Positions 6,994 to 16,040 of a DNA stretch of 37,982 bases are shown here, one piece after another. Every line of letters begins with the position of its first letter. Position 1 is the first letter of the stretch. The notes under the pieces are model-generated. The model saw only the letters and a program-made list of their open reading frames with translations. It was not told the origin of the DNA and searched no databases. A program made the position numbers and the translations under genes. The DNA is from Gammaproteobacteria bacterium (GTDB lineage Bacteria > Pseudomonadota > Gammaproteobacteria > Steroidobacterales > Steroidobacteraceae): assembly GCA_021323735.1 (NCBI GenBank), contig JAJPKM010000024.1:1-37982 (forward strand), written 5' to 3'.

Positions 6994-8940
6994 TCAATCC
7001 GGCGGATTGTTCGCTTTGAGAAAAGCGACGGTGGCTTGCAGCATTTGCAGCCGCGTATCGCCGTGCGACAGCCAGTGATCTTCGTGCTTCATGGTGACCA
7101 TCTCGACGGATTTTCCCGCGCGCTTCAGCGCACTGAAGATCAGGTCGCTCTGCTCGTAGGGGACCACGGTATCGTCGCGGCCGTGGACCAGCAGCACCGG
7201 TACGCTCACCGAACCCACATGTTCGATGGGTGAGACCGCGGCCACCGCAGGATCGTTCTTGTCGGAAATCCCTATGAACCGGTCCCAGTATCGCTGGCTC
7301 AAGCCCGACTCATTCTCAATGGTCCACTTGCGAAAGCGCTTCAGGTCCGAGAGGCCCGCGACCGAGACTGCACACCGATAGACGCCGGACTCTATGGTCA
7401 CGCCCGCGAGTGCCGCGTAACCGCCATAGCTTGCCCCGACGATGCATACCCGCTTCGGATCGATCACGCCCTGGCGAGCGAGGTAGCGCACGCCATCGGA
7501 AAGATCCGTCTGCATCTTGCGGCCCCACTCGCCGAAGCCCGCTTCGAGAAAGTTTGAATCCAGAATCGATCCCCGAAAATTGGGCTGCAGCACCGCATAG
7601 CCCCGGGATACCAGCGCCTGCGCCCACCAATCAAAATCCGGGGTGTCGGCCGCCGCGGGTCCACCATGCGGCAACACGATCAGCGGCAGATCCTTTTCCG
7701 CCGCTCCGCGTGGCAAAGTCAAGAACGCGGGGATGGGCAATCCGTCCGCGGCGGGATAGCTGATGGATTTGACCGCCGCGGGCGCGGTCACACCTTCATA
7801 GACTTCGCCCAATTTCGTCGCCTGGTGCGTATACCAGTCGTACAACGCATAGATGAAGCCGTCTCTCGGGCCGAAGACCTTCAGAACCACGCGCGAATAG
7901 TCATCCGAGTGCGACTCCATCTCGACGCGCTCGCCTGGAAATGCTCGCAGAATGGCGTTCCAATGGGCCTGAAGCTCATTGTCGAAGAACACGTATTCAT
8001 TGCTGACAATGCCGTGGATGCCGCCGATGATCCGCCCGGTCTTGCGATCCTCGATCACGCGCCCGAACGCGGCGCCCTTTTCCAGCGGCGGACCCCATGT
8101 ACTGTCCTTCAGGCTCAGCGGTTTCCATACCGGATCGCCGTTTTCGAAGAATCGCACGATGAGCGCACTGCCATCGGCACTGAATCCGAGCAGATCGGGC
8201 GTGTCGATGGCAGCCGTGCCGCTGGCCGCCAGGGTCCAGCGGCCGTCCCGGCGCGTCTTCACCTCCCACGACTTCTTGGTGTCGTGGTAGACCAATTGCG
8301 CGGCGATATGCCCCGACTCGTCCATCAACCAATCCGTGTTGGGTTCCGATGACTCGTCGATCAGCCGCACCCTTCGATCCGGAAAGGAGAAGGAAAAAAG
8401 GCATGGAACGGTTCTATCCGTCACGCAGTAGCCCGGTGCAAACAGCATGGAATGACCCGACACATCGCGCACGGCGGTGTCGCCGGTGACGACATGGAAG
8501 GTTTCTCTGCCCGAAATCGTGAAGGAGAGCGGATCGGCCTTCCGCTTGTCGACATTGAACACGACCAGTTGATACCACTCCTGGGTGGGACCGATGAAGC
8601 CGAACGGCGGCCGGCTGGTGCTGGAAACCGTGGCCAATAGATTGTCATCATCGATCCACTCGACGCGCCGCAGCTTCTTATCTCCGGCGCTCAGACGGCC
8701 AAGAATCTCGTGCTTGCTGAGCTGAGCCACTACCAGGCTTCGATCGTCGCCGTTCGTCCTGACGAACGCGATCTTGGTCCCATCGGGCGAAATGACGACA
8801 TTTTCGAGGCTGGGCAATCGGCCAAATGCCTCAAGAGGCACTTGCTCGGCTGCCGCGGCAACGCCCGATCCGAACAAGTTAACGATGGTAAACACGAAGG
8901 CCGCCGTGCCGCCTCCGAACGCAGGTCCGATGCGCATCAT
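6994..8940 (-). CDS. S9 (prolyl oligopeptidase) family serine peptidase, probably exported
   Basis: The 648-residue protein begins with a hydrophobic leader (about 8–32) fitting a signal peptide. An N-terminal β-propeller-like part follows (about 40–390), then an α/β-hydrolase domain. The catalytic triad can be placed: Ser504 in GASYGGYAAL, Asp590 in HGRDDTVV and His622 in HEDHWL. Such enzymes cut short peptides as acylaminoacyl- or dipeptidyl-peptidases; the substrate here is unknown. The gene begins 38 bp after mlaB on the same strand with no obvious terminator between, so it may be the last gene of the Mla operon. A second ATG directly follows the first. It converges on mlaA. Confidence 0.9.
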   Translation of the reverse strand: MMRIGPAFGGGTAAFVFTIVNLFGSGVAAAAEQVPLEAFGRLPSLENVVISPDGTKIAFVRTNGDDRSLVVAQLSKHEILGRLSAGDKKLRRVEWIDDDNLLATVSSTSRPPFGFIGPTQEWYQLVVFNVDKRKADPLSFTISGRETFHVVTGDTAVRDVSGHSMLFAPGYCVTDRTVPCLFSFSFPDRRVRLIDESSEPNTDWLMDESGHIAAQLVYHDTKKSWEVKTRRDGRWTLAASGTAAIDTPDLLGFSADGSALIVRFFENGDPVWKPLSLKDSTWGPPLEKGAAFGRVIEDRKTGRIIGGIHGIVSNEYVFFDNELQAHWNAILRAFPGERVEMESHSDDYSRVVLKVFGPRDGFIYALYDWYTHQATKLGEVYEGVTAPAAVKSISYPAADGLPIPAFLTLPRGAAEKDLPLIVLPHGGPAAADTPDFDWWAQALVSRGYAVLQPNFRGSILDSNFLEAGFGEWGRKMQTDLSDGVRYLARQGVIDPKRVCIVGASYGGYAALAGVTIESGVYRCAVSVAGLSDLKRFRKWTIENESGLSQRYWDRFIGISDKNDPAVAAVSPIEHVGSVSVPVLLVHGRDDTVVPYEQSDLIFSALKRAGKSVEMVTMKHEDHWLSHGDTRLQMLQATVAFLKANNPPD

Positions 8941-8978
8941 CCCTGTCTATCCCCTGAGCTATCCGCTCTTTATTGTTC

Positions 8979-9332
8979 TTAGCTGACCGTCAGCAATTCT
9001 TCGACATCGCTCAAGCGCGCGAGCTGTTTCAACTGGGCCGGAACGTTTTCGTAGCGTAGATCGCGGCGCTGCGCTCGGGCGACGCTCAACCATTCGATCA
9101 GCAAGGCCAAGCCCGAACTGTCGCTGTCCTTTACGCCGGCGAGATCGATGACGGCGGCCCGCCCATTGCCGATCGCCGCGGCACCCTCACTCAGCAATGA
9201 AGTGACGGTGGTGAAATGCAGGACGCCGGTGACGCGCGAACGTTCGCCGTCCTGAAGCTCGAACTCAGCCGTATGCATGGCGCCGTTGACCAGCGGCGCA
9301 CGACGCCGACGGTTCGAGGACGCGACGCTCAA
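8979..9332 (-). CDS. mlaB: MlaB-like STAS-domain protein
   Basis: MlaB is the small cytoplasmic STAS subunit that binds the MlaF ATPase and stabilises the MlaFEDB lipid transporter. The 117-residue product has the STAS core with AVIDLAGVKDSDSSGLALL near 60–78, where the DSSG loop is the usual contact or phosphorylation site. The chosen TTG start overlaps the mlaC stop (TTGA) and has a GGTGAG site upstream. An ATG at 9278 would remove 18 residues that are arginine-rich and not typical of the domain, so the true start is uncertain. Position at the end of mlaFEDC supports the assignment. Confidence 0.88.
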   Translation of the reverse strand: MSVASSNRRRRAPLVNGAMHTAEFELQDGERSRVTGVLHFTTVTSLLSEGAAAIGNGRAAVIDLAGVKDSDSSGLALLIEWLSVARAQRRDLRYENVPAQLKQLARLSDVEELLTVS

Positions 9333-9982
9333 TGACTGCTCACCGCTGCGCCATTGGGCCCGACCTTGCCTTCCTTCTCCAAGCGCGTGATCACATCGTC
9401 AAGGCCTTTCTGCTGGATCTCGGATGCGAAATCCGTGCGGAAACTCTTCACGTAGGAAATACCTTCGATCACCACGTCCCAGACCTTCCAGCCATCGGCG
9501 GTTTTGTGCAAGCTGAAATTCACCGGGACCTTGTCGCCCTTGGGTCTCTTCACCTCCGTGCGCACCGTCGCCGTCGTATCGTTCGGATCGCCCTTGTAGG
9601 GCAGCACCACGAAACTATCGCCGGTGAAATCGACCAGAGCGGCGCCGTAATTTCGCAGCAGCGAATGATAGAATGCATCGACGAAGCGCTTGCGCTGCTC
9701 GGGTGTAGCCGTGCGCCAGGTTTGGCCCAGCACCAGCCGCGCCGCATAATCCGTGTCGAAATTCGGCAGCAACACAGTGCCCACCAGGGCGTCTAGCTTC
9801 GACGGGTCGTTCTTGTACATGGGGCGATTCTTGTCCAGCTCCACCAGCATGCGCTTCGCGGAATTCTCGACCAGCTCCTGAGGACTTGAATTGCCGGCAT
9901 TCGCATTCGTAGCCGGCGTATCGGCCGCGTATGCGCCGCTCGCCAGAAGGGCCGCCAGCATCACCGTGAAGATTTTGATCAT
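9329..9982 (-). CDS. mlaC: MlaC periplasmic phospholipid-binding protein
   Basis: MlaC shuttles phospholipids through the periplasm between MlaA and the inner-membrane MlaFEDB complex. The 217-residue protein has a signal peptide with cleavage near SGAYA–AD (about residue 19–20). It then shows the family pattern of helices followed by sheet, including NFDTDYAARLVLGQTWRTAT and the later VNFSLHKTADGWKVWDVVIE with GISYVKSFRTDF. Length matches E. coli MlaC (211). It overlaps mlaD by 4 bp and mlaB by 4 bp, so the three genes are translationally linked. Confidence 0.95.
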   Translation of the reverse strand: MIKIFTVMLAALLASGAYAADTPATNANAGNSSPQELVENSAKRMLVELDKNRPMYKNDPSKLDALVGTVLLPNFDTDYAARLVLGQTWRTATPEQRKRFVDAFYHSLLRNYGAALVDFTGDSFVVLPYKGDPNDTTATVRTEVKRPKGDKVPVNFSLHKTADGWKVWDVVIEGISYVKSFRTDFASEIQQKGLDDVITRLEKEGKVGPNGAAVSSH

Positions 9983-10497
9983 TTCGCTTTCTCCGGTTTC
10001 GTATCCGCGGCCCCGGATGCCTGCGCATCCGCCTTTGATTTGGTGAAGTTCGCCAGAACCTGACCGATCAGGTTTTCGAGCACGAAGGCCGATTGCGTAA
10101 AATCGATTTTACCCTTGTCCTTGAGGTAAGTATCGGCGCCGCCGGCGGTCAGTCCGATGAATTTACCCCCCAACAACCCCTGCGTGTAGATGCTCGCATC
10201 GCTGTCGACCGGAATCTTGTTGTAGCGTGCGTTCAAGCGCAATAGGACAATGGCCTTATAGTCGTTGGAATCGAAGTCGATTTTCGCAACGCGCCCCACT
10301 TCGACGCCGGACATGGATACCGGAGCCCCCACCTTAAGATCGCCGATGTTGTCGAACTTGGCGGTAATCTCGTAGCGCGGCGGACCGAATACCGCCAGTC
10401 CATGACTGGTCGTCTGGGTGGTCAGGAAAAACAGCGCCGCGAATCCCAGCACTACAAACGAGCCGGTGCCTAAGTTCAATGTGCGCGACTTGCTCAT
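9979..10497 (-). CDS. mlaD: MlaD, MCE-domain subunit of the phospholipid transporter
   Basis: MlaD forms a hexameric ring anchored in the inner membrane that passes lipid between MlaE and MlaC. The 172-residue protein has one N-terminal membrane helix (about 12–27), an MCE domain at about 41–119 (RYEITAKFDNIGDLKVGAPV, GVEVGRV, and QGLLGGKFIGL), then a polar tail with a hydrophobic helix (about 139–150). The ATG at 10497 was chosen because it yields the canonical MlaD N-terminus. A much longer open frame continues upstream through mlaE but has no homology character. It ends overlapping the mlaC start. Confidence 0.95.
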   Translation of the reverse strand: MSKSRTLNLGTGSFVVLGFAALFFLTTQTTSHGLAVFGPPRYEITAKFDNIGDLKVGAPVSMSGVEVGRVAKIDFDSNDYKAIVLLRLNARYNKIPVDSDASIYTQGLLGGKFIGLTAGGADTYLKDKGKIDFTQSAFVLENLIGQVLANFTKSKADAQASGAADTKPEKAK

Positions 10498-10529
10498 GGC
10501 GATACTCCTACAAACTCTTTCAAGAACGC

Positions 10530-11291
10530 TTACAAAAACGCTGCGGTAATCAAATAGTCCAGGAACAGAATCACCACGGCCGACGTGACGACGGTGCGCG
10601 TGGTGGCTCTGCCCACACCTTCCGCAGTGGGCGTTGCGTAATAACCTTGGTAGACCGCGATGAGGCTGCAGGCCACACCGAATGCCAGGCTCTTCACGAT
10701 GCCCTCGGTGACATCCGTCAAGCTGACCGCGGAGCGCATCTGCGACCAGAAGCTCCCGGCATCGACCCCCATGATCTGTACGCCCACGAGCTGCGCGCCG
10801 TAGATTCCGATCACGCTGAATATGGCCGCGAGCAGCGGCATGGCAATCACGCCGCCCAAGAATCGCGGCACCACCACGCGCTGGATGGGATCGACCGCCA
10901 TCATTTCCATGGCCGATATCTGATCCGTGGCGCGCATCAACCCCAATTCCGATGCCAGTGCCGTGCCGGCGCGGCCGGCAAACAGCAACGCGGTCACGAC
11001 GGGGCCCAACTCCTTGACCAGGCCGATGGCCACGGCAGTGCCCAGCGATTCTCCGGAGCCGAATCGCTGCAGCAGCTGGAAGCCTTGCAACCCCAGCACC
11101 ATGCCGACGAACAACCCAGAGAGCATGATGATGACCAGCGACAAGGCACCCGAGTTGAAGATCTGCTGCGAGATCAGATTGAATCGCAACAAAGCGGGCG
11201 GCGAATTGCCGACCAGGCGAAACAGGAAGTGAACGACCGAGCCCAGGTCTTCCAGGGCATCGGTAAAGGTCTTCCACAGCTCGGCGAACAT
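10530..11291 (-). CDS. mlaE: MlaE, permease of the phospholipid ABC transporter
   Basis: This 253-residue inner-membrane protein is the permease of MlaFEDB. It carries the family signature KELGPVVTALLFAGRAGTAL at about 92–111 and several hydrophobic helices, for example LSLVIIMLSGLFVGMVLG and VVPRFLGGVIAMPLLAAIFS, with a final helix TSAVVILFLDYLITAAFL. Length matches E. coli MlaE (260). Only 3 bp separate it from the upstream mlaF stop, and mlaD follows 32 bp later, as expected for one operon. Confidence 0.96.
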   Translation of the reverse strand: MFAELWKTFTDALEDLGSVVHFLFRLVGNSPPALLRFNLISQQIFNSGALSLVIIMLSGLFVGMVLGLQGFQLLQRFGSGESLGTAVAIGLVKELGPVVTALLFAGRAGTALASELGLMRATDQISAMEMMAVDPIQRVVVPRFLGGVIAMPLLAAIFSVIGIYGAQLVGVQIMGVDAGSFWSQMRSAVSLTDVTEGIVKSLAFGVACSLIAVYQGYYATPTAEGVGRATTRTVVTSAVVILFLDYLITAAFL

Positions 11292-11294
11292 GCG

Positions 11295-12110
11295 CTAAAG
11301 ATCCTCGCTGCGCGACAGCAGTTCGTCGAAATACTCGGGCGCCGGAAAATGAAACGGCACGGGACCGTCGGCGAGGCCGCCGATGAACTGCTTGACGATC
11401 TCGGTCGGATTGGTTTTCAGCTCCTGCGGCGTGCCGCACGCGACCACCTTACCCCCCGACAACAGCAACACCTGATCGGCCACGGTGGAGATCTCTTGCA
11501 CGTCGTGGGACACCACGATGCTGGTTATCCCCAAGGTGTCGTTCAAGCGGCGAATGAGGCGCAAAATGACGCCCAGTGAAATGGGATCCAAGCCGACAAA
11601 GGGCTCATCGTAAATCAACAATTCCGGATCCATGACGATGGCCCGCGCCAACGCCACGCGGCGGCTCATGCCGCCCGATAGTTCCGCCGGCATCAATTGC
11701 GCCGCGCCGCGCAGTCCGACGGCCTGTAGTTTGGTGAGCACCAGTTGGCGAATCAAGCGCTCGGTCAGATCGGTGTGTTCACGCAGGGGAAAGGCGACGT
11801 TTTCGAACACGCTGAGGTCAGTGAGCAACGCGCCGTTCTGAAAAAGCATGCCCATGCGACGGCGCAGAACATACAGTTCCGCGCGCGTGAGTGAGCGCAT
11901 GTTCTTACCGGCGACTTCGATCTCACCGCTGTCGGCCTTGACCTGGCCGGTGATCAGGCGCAGCAACGTCGTCTTGCCGGTGCCGCTGGGACCCATTACC
12001 GCCGTGACCTTGCCGCGCGGTATCTGAATGTTCAGGCCGGCGAAAACCGGCCGCCGGCTCACCGCGTAATCCAGGTTCCGAATATCGACGATGGGAGAAG
12101 TTTGATTCAA
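11295..12110 (-). CDS. mlaF: MlaF, ATPase of the phospholipid ABC transporter
   Basis: The 271-residue ABC ATPase powers MlaFEDB. Walker A is GPSGTGKTT (40–48), the signature is LSGGM (144–148), and Walker B is LLIYDEP (164–170), followed by FVGLDP. The C-terminal segment ADGPVPFHFPAPEYFDELL matches the MlaF-specific tail. The TTG at 12110 gives the start NQTSPIVDIRNLDY, which aligns with E. coli MlaF (269 aa). The open frame continues upstream to an ATG at 12251, but this lies inside the aldolase gene and adds residues without family character. A gap of about 43 bp follows the aldolase stop, so co-transcription with that gene is possible. Confidence 0.95.
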   Translation of the reverse strand: MNQTSPIVDIRNLDYAVSRRPVFAGLNIQIPRGKVTAVMGPSGTGKTTLLRLITGQVKADSGEIEVAGKNMRSLTRAELYVLRRRMGMLFQNGALLTDLSVFENVAFPLREHTDLTERLIRQLVLTKLQAVGLRGAAQLMPAELSGGMSRRVALARAIVMDPELLIYDEPFVGLDPISLGVILRLIRRLNDTLGITSIVVSHDVQEISTVADQVLLLSGGKVVACGTPQELKTNPTEIVKQFIGGLADGPVPFHFPAPEYFDELLSRSEDL

Positions 12111-12153
12111 TGGATTCGCTGCGGCGCCGTCACTGGCACGCCAGGCGCGGAAT

Positions 12154-13176
12154 TCAAGCCGCGGCTGATTCCATCGCGGCTTTGTATTCGCCGGCCGCCG
12201 CCAAGCCGTTGAGCTTGGCGCGCTTCGCCAGCGCCTGCTGTCCACCGGCAAACCCGCCCGGCTTGCCGCCCCAGGCGTTCAGCGCGTCTTCCTGCAGCGC
12301 CCGCCCGTAGCTGAACGTAAGTCCCCAGGGCAACGGCCCTGCCGCGTGCATGAGATTCAAATGCAGCGTGGCATCCGTCGGACTTTGTCCGCCGGAAAGG
12401 AACGCGATGCCGGGAACCGCGGCCGGTACCTGGCGCTTCAGGGTGCGGACCGTGGCTTCGGCGATGCGCTCGGGAGTCGCCTGATCGGGGGACTTCTTGC
12501 CTGGGATCACCATGTTCGGCTTGAGGATAATGCCCTCCAGGACTACGCGCGCCGCTGACAGGTGGTTGAACACGCTGCCCAGCACGACGTTAGTGACTTC
12601 CTCGCAGCGTTCCAGCAAATGCGCCCCATCCATGAGCACCTCCGGCTCGACAATGGGTACGATGCCCGCCTCCTGGGCGAGGGCCGCGTAGCGTGCCAAC
12701 GCTTCGGCGTTGGCATCGATGGCATAGCGGCTGGGGACACCGGAGTCGATATTGATCACCGCCCGCCATTTGGCAAATCGCGCGCCCAACCGGTGGTACT
12801 CGGCGAAGCGCTCGCGTAGCCCGTCCAGGCCTTCGGTGATGGTTTCACCGGGAAAGCCCGGGAGCGGTTTTGCTCCCAAGTCCACCTTGATCCCGGGGAT
12901 GATGCCCGCCTTGGCCAGGTACTGGGGAAAAGCAACGCCGTCCTTGGTCTTTTGGCGCAATGTTTCGTCGTACAGGATCACGCCGCTGATGTAGCGCTGC
13001 GCGCCTGGAGCGGTGAACAGCATCTCGCGGTAGGCGCGGCGGTTCTCTTCCGTCGACTCCAGCTTAATGGTGTCGAAGCGCTTCTTGATGGTGCTGCTAC
13101 TCTCGTCCGCAGCAAGAATGCCGCGGTTTTTGGCAACCAGAGCGCGGGCGGTGGTGTTGAGTTCTCCGATATTCAT
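12154..13176 (-). CDS. Class I fructose-bisphosphate aldolase
   Basis: This glycolytic/gluconeogenic enzyme interconverts fructose-1,6-bisphosphate with dihydroxyacetone phosphate and glyceraldehyde-3-phosphate through a lysine Schiff base. The 340-residue protein follows the eukaryote-like class I pattern: RGILAADESSSTIKKRF near 18–34, KWRAVINID near 140–148, a VEPEVLMDG segment, the Schiff-base lysine in GIILKPNMV (Lys219), and FLSGGQSPTDAT. Zinc motifs of class II enzymes are absent. GAGAGAAAG stands upstream of the ATG. The gene is divergent from the SUF regulator and reads toward mlaF on the same strand. Confidence 0.95.
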   Translation of the reverse strand: MNIGELNTTARALVAKNRGILAADESSSTIKKRFDTIKLESTEENRRAYREMLFTAPGAQRYISGVILYDETLRQKTKDGVAFPQYLAKAGIIPGIKVDLGAKPLPGFPGETITEGLDGLRERFAEYHRLGARFAKWRAVINIDSGVPSRYAIDANAEALARYAALAQEAGIVPIVEPEVLMDGAHLLERCEEVTNVVLGSVFNHLSAARVVLEGIILKPNMVIPGKKSPDQATPERIAEATVRTLKRQVPAAVPGIAFLSGGQSPTDATLHLNLMHAAGPLPWGLTFSYGRALQEDALNAWGGKPGGFAGGQQALAKRAKLNGLAAAGEYKAAMESAAA

Positions 13177-13263
13177 GAAGCTTTCTCTCGAACTGGATCG
13201 TTAACTTAAGACAAGGATAACAAACCTCGACTGGGTCTGCCGCGGGTGGCGCTTCCATTCAAA

Positions 13264-13282
13264 TAGGACTAAAATAGTCCTA
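13264..13282. promoter_or_regulatory. IscR type 1-like operator in front of the SUF operon
   Basis: TAGGACTAAAATAGTCCTA is a perfect dyad with 7-bp arms and a 5-bp spacer. Its core GACTAAAATAGTC fits the E. coli IscR type 1 pattern GACTRWWWYAGTC. It encloses a possible -10 box, TAAAAT at 13270–13275, and lies 32 bp before the regulator start. A bound Rrf2 repressor would block the promoter, so the operon is probably autoregulated by cluster-loaded regulator. Confidence 0.8.
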
Positions 13283-13313
13283 CATATCGCTTTGGCTCAA
13301 GGACAGTACTTTT

Positions 13314-13802
13314 ATGCTGCGTATGGGAAAAATGACCGACTACGCGACCGTCGTGCTCGCTAGTTTAGCGCAAGACTCAGGTCAGCATCGCGCCGCCGCT
13401 GAACTCGCGGAGCGCACGCGCCTCGGGAGGCCGACGGTGAGCAAGGTCCTCAAAGGCCTACAGCGCGCGGGCATGGTCATTTCCTCGCGCGGCGCGCAAG
13501 GCGGATATCGCCTCGCCCGCCGGCCCGATGAAATTACCGCCGCACAGATTCTCGACGTCTTCGAGGGGCCTATCGCCATTACCGAGTGCAGCGGCGCCTC
13601 GAGCCAATGTGGGATCGAGCGCCTGTGCCGTGTCGGCGGTGCCTGGCAGCGGGTCAACGCAGCCATTCGCCGCGCTCTGGAGGACGTGACGCTGCATCAA
13701 TTGGCGGGATTGGATGCCCGCGGCGTGCGCGTGGCGGATCTCGCGGCGGAAATTCGCGTGAATCCTCAGGATCCACCCCCATCCAATACTCAAACTCTCT
13801 GA
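13314..13802 (+). CDS. Rrf2-family Fe–S regulator of the SUF operon
   Basis: The 162-residue protein has an N-terminal winged helix (about 8–75, with [19 protein letters not shown] as recognition region and [11 protein letters not shown] as wing). Three cysteines follow at 92, 99 and 105 ([15 protein letters not shown]), the expected ligands of a [2Fe-2S] cluster in IscR-like regulators. It likely senses Fe–S status and represses the operon through the dyad at 13264–13282. AAGGAC stands upstream of the ATG; a second ATG lies three codons on. It directly precedes sufB (14 bp gap). In related genomes such proteins are named SufR or SUF-system regulator. Confidence 0.92.
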   Translation: MLRMGKMTDYATVVLASLAQDSGQHRAAAELAERTRLGRPTVSKVLKGLQRAGMVISSRGAQGGYRLARRPDEITAAQILDVFEGPIAITECSGASSQCGIERLCRVGGAWQRVNAAIRRALEDVTLHQLAGLDARGVRVADLAAEIRVNPQDPPPSNTQTL

Positions 13803-13816
13803 AACAGCGGAATACC

Positions 13817-15265
13817 GTGTCCACCAAATCTCAAGAAGTCGAAGCCCTCGTCGGTCAGAAGTATCGCCACGGATTCGTCACCGATATCGAATCGGACAGC
13901 CTGCCGCCGGGCCTCGACGAGGACGTCGTGGCTGCCATCTCGAAGAAGAAGCACGAGCCACAGTTCCTGTTGAACTGGCGCCTCAAGGCATTCCGCCATT
14001 GGCAGGGCATGAAGGAGCCGAAGTGGGCGCATGTGCACTACAAGCCCATCGACTACCAAGACATCTCCTACTACTCGGCGCCCAAGGCACCGGCCAATGC
14101 ACCGAAGAGCCTGGACGAGGTGGATCCGAAGCTGCTCGCGACCTACGAGAAACTCGGCATCCCGCTGCATGAGCGCGCTCGACTGGCCGGCGTCGCGGTC
14201 GATGCCGTATTCGACAGCGTCTCGGTCGCCACCACGTTCAAGGAAAAGCTCGGCAAGGCCGGCGTGATTTTTTGCTCCTTCTCGGATGCGGTGCGCGATC
14301 ATCCGCAGCTCATCGAACGCTATCTGGGCACCGTCGTGCCCCCGACCGACAATTTTTTCGCCGCACTCAACTCCGCGGTGTTCTCGGACGGCTCCTTCGT
14401 CTACGTGCCTCCCGGGGTGCGCTGTCCGATGGAATTGTCGACTTACTTTCGCATCAATGCCGCCAAGACCGGGCAATTCGAGCGCACGCTCATCATTGCG
14501 GCCGAGGGGGCGTCGGTAAGCTATCTCGAGGGCTGCACGGCGCCCATGCGCGATGAGAATCAGCTGCACGCCGCGGTGGTCGAACTGGTGGCGCTCGACG
14601 ACGCACAGATCAAATATTCGACGGTGCAGAACTGGTATCCGGGCGATGAGAACGGCCTCGGCGGCATCTACAACTTCGTCACCAAGCGCGGCGAGTGCCG
14701 TGGCCGCAATTCGAAGATCTCCTGGACCCAGGTCGAGACCGGTTCCGCGATCACCTGGAAATATCCGAGCTGCGTACTCAAGGGTGAAAACTCGATCGGC
14801 GAATTCTATTCGGTCGCCGTCGCGAACAATTACCAGCAAGCCGATACCGGCACCAAGATGATCCATATCGGCCGCAACACCAAGAGCACCATCGTGTCCA
14901 AGGGCATTTCCGCCGGGCATGCGGAGAACACCTATCGCGGACTGGTGAAAATCCTGCCCGGCGCCGCGGGCGCGCGCAACTTCACCCAGTGCGACTCGCT
15001 GCTGATGGGCCCCAAGTGCGCGGCGCACACCTTTCCGTACATGGAGGTGAAGAATCCCACCGCGACCGTCGAGCATGAGGCCAGCACATCCAAGATCGGC
15101 GAGGATCAGCTGTTTTATTGCCTGCAGCGCGGTATCTCCGCGGAAGACGCGGTCAACATGATCGTCAGCGGATTCTGCAAGGTGGTGTTCAAAGAGCTGC
15201 CGATGGAATTCGCGGTAGAGGCCCAGAATCTGCTCAGCGTGAGCTTGGAAGGCGCCGTCGGTTGA
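13817..15265 (+). CDS. sufB: SufB, scaffold subunit of the SUF Fe–S assembly complex
   Basis: SufB forms the SufBC2D complex on which new Fe–S clusters are built. The 482-residue protein shows the family core: [20 protein letters not shown], the [12 protein letters not shown] segment, [32 protein letters not shown] and the C-terminal [20 protein letters not shown] with conserved cysteines. The GTG at 13817 gives the natural N-terminus ([15 protein letters not shown]); the open frame upstream overlaps the regulator gene and is not used. Order after it is sufC, sufD, sufS, sufU. Confidence 0.97.
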   Translation: MSTKSQEVEALVGQKYRHGFVTDIESDSLPPGLDEDVVAAISKKKHEPQFLLNWRLKAFRHWQGMKEPKWAHVHYKPIDYQDISYYSAPKAPANAPKSLDEVDPKLLATYEKLGIPLHERARLAGVAVDAVFDSVSVATTFKEKLGKAGVIFCSFSDAVRDHPQLIERYLGTVVPPTDNFFAALNSAVFSDGSFVYVPPGVRCPMELSTYFRINAAKTGQFERTLIIAAEGASVSYLEGCTAPMRDENQLHAAVVELVALDDAQIKYSTVQNWYPGDENGLGGIYNFVTKRGECRGRNSKISWTQVETGSAITWKYPSCVLKGENSIGEFYSVAVANNYQQADTGTKMIHIGRNTKSTIVSKGISAGHAENTYRGLVKILPGAAGARNFTQCDSLLMGPKCAAHTFPYMEVKNPTATVEHEASTSKIGEDQLFYCLQRGISAEDAVNMIVSGFCKVVFKELPMEFAVEAQNLLSVSLEGAVG

Positions 15266-15287
15266 CGGCCTTATTAGAGAGAAAATC

Positions 15288-16040
15288 TTGCTGCAAATTT
15301 CCGATTTATCCGCCCGCGTCGCGGGCAAAGACATACTCACCGGCGTCAACCTGACCGTCCAGCCCGGCGAGGTTCACGCCATCATGGGGCCGAACGGTTC
15401 GGGCAAGAGCACGCTGGCTCAAGTCCTGGCGGGCCGCGAGGATTACGAGGTGACTCGCGGGTCGGTGATATTCGAGGGCCGCGATTTGCTGGCGATGCGC
15501 GCCGAGGAGCGCGCCCGCGCCGGATTGTTCCTCGGTTTCCAGTACCCGGTGGAAATTCCCGGCGTCAACAACGTCTACTTGCTGAAGGCGGCATTGAATG
15601 CCAAGCGCAAGGCGGCCGGCGAACCCGAAGTGGACGCCTATGAATTTCTGGTACTCATAAGACAGAAGATGAAATTCATGCAGATGAGCGAATCGTTTCT
15701 CACCCGGGGCGTCAACGAAGGATTCTCCGGCGGCGAAAAGAAGCGCAATGAAATCCTGCAGATGCTGGTACTCGAGCCGAAACTCGCGATTCTGGACGAA
15801 ACCGATTCGGGTCTGGATATCGACGCGCTCAAGGTCGTTTCCATGGGCGTCAACAGCCTGCGCGATCCGAAGCGCGCCGTCGTCTTAGTCACGCATTACC
15901 AGCGGCTGCTCGACTATGTCATCCCGGATCAAGTGCATGTACTTTCGGGCGGACGCATCGTGAAGTCGGGCGACAAGTCGCTGGCGCACGAACTCGAGCG
16001 CCGCGGCTACGACTGGGTGCTGGGAGCGCAAGTCGCATGA
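15288..16040 (+). CDS. sufC: SufC, ATPase subunit of the SUF complex
   Basis: This 250-residue ABC-type ATPase drives conformational change of SufBC2D during cluster assembly. Walker A GPNGSGKST is at 34–42, the signature FSGGEKKRNEILQ at about 145–157, and Walker B LAILDETDSGLDID follows. The TTG start (15288) is preceded by AGAGAGA and gives the typical opening LQISDLSARVAGKDIL. It follows sufB by 22 bp and its stop overlaps the sufD start by 4 bp (ATGA). Confidence 0.97.
   Translation: MLQISDLSARVAGKDILTGVNLTVQPGEVHAIMGPNGSGKSTLAQVLAGREDYEVTRGSVIFEGRDLLAMRAEERARAGLFLGFQYPVEIPGVNNVYLLKAALNAKRKAAGEPEVDAYEFLVLIRQKMKFMQMSESFLTRGVNEGFSGGEKKRNEILQMLVLEPKLAILDETDSGLDIDALKVVSMGVNSLRDPKRAVVLVTHYQRLLDYVIPDQVHVLSGGRIVKSGDKSLAHELERRGYDWVLGAQVA

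Noticed and set aside
10498-11439. Long open frame continuing upstream of mlaD on the minus strand
   Set aside because: It runs through mlaE in another frame and codes for arginine/glycine-rich sequence without domains; the real mlaD start is at 10497.
13790-15349. 519-codon open frame on the strand opposite sufB
   Set aside because: It mirrors the sufB gene, whose product is fully recognisable; the antisense product is rich in His, Arg and Asp typical of shadow frames in GC-rich DNA.
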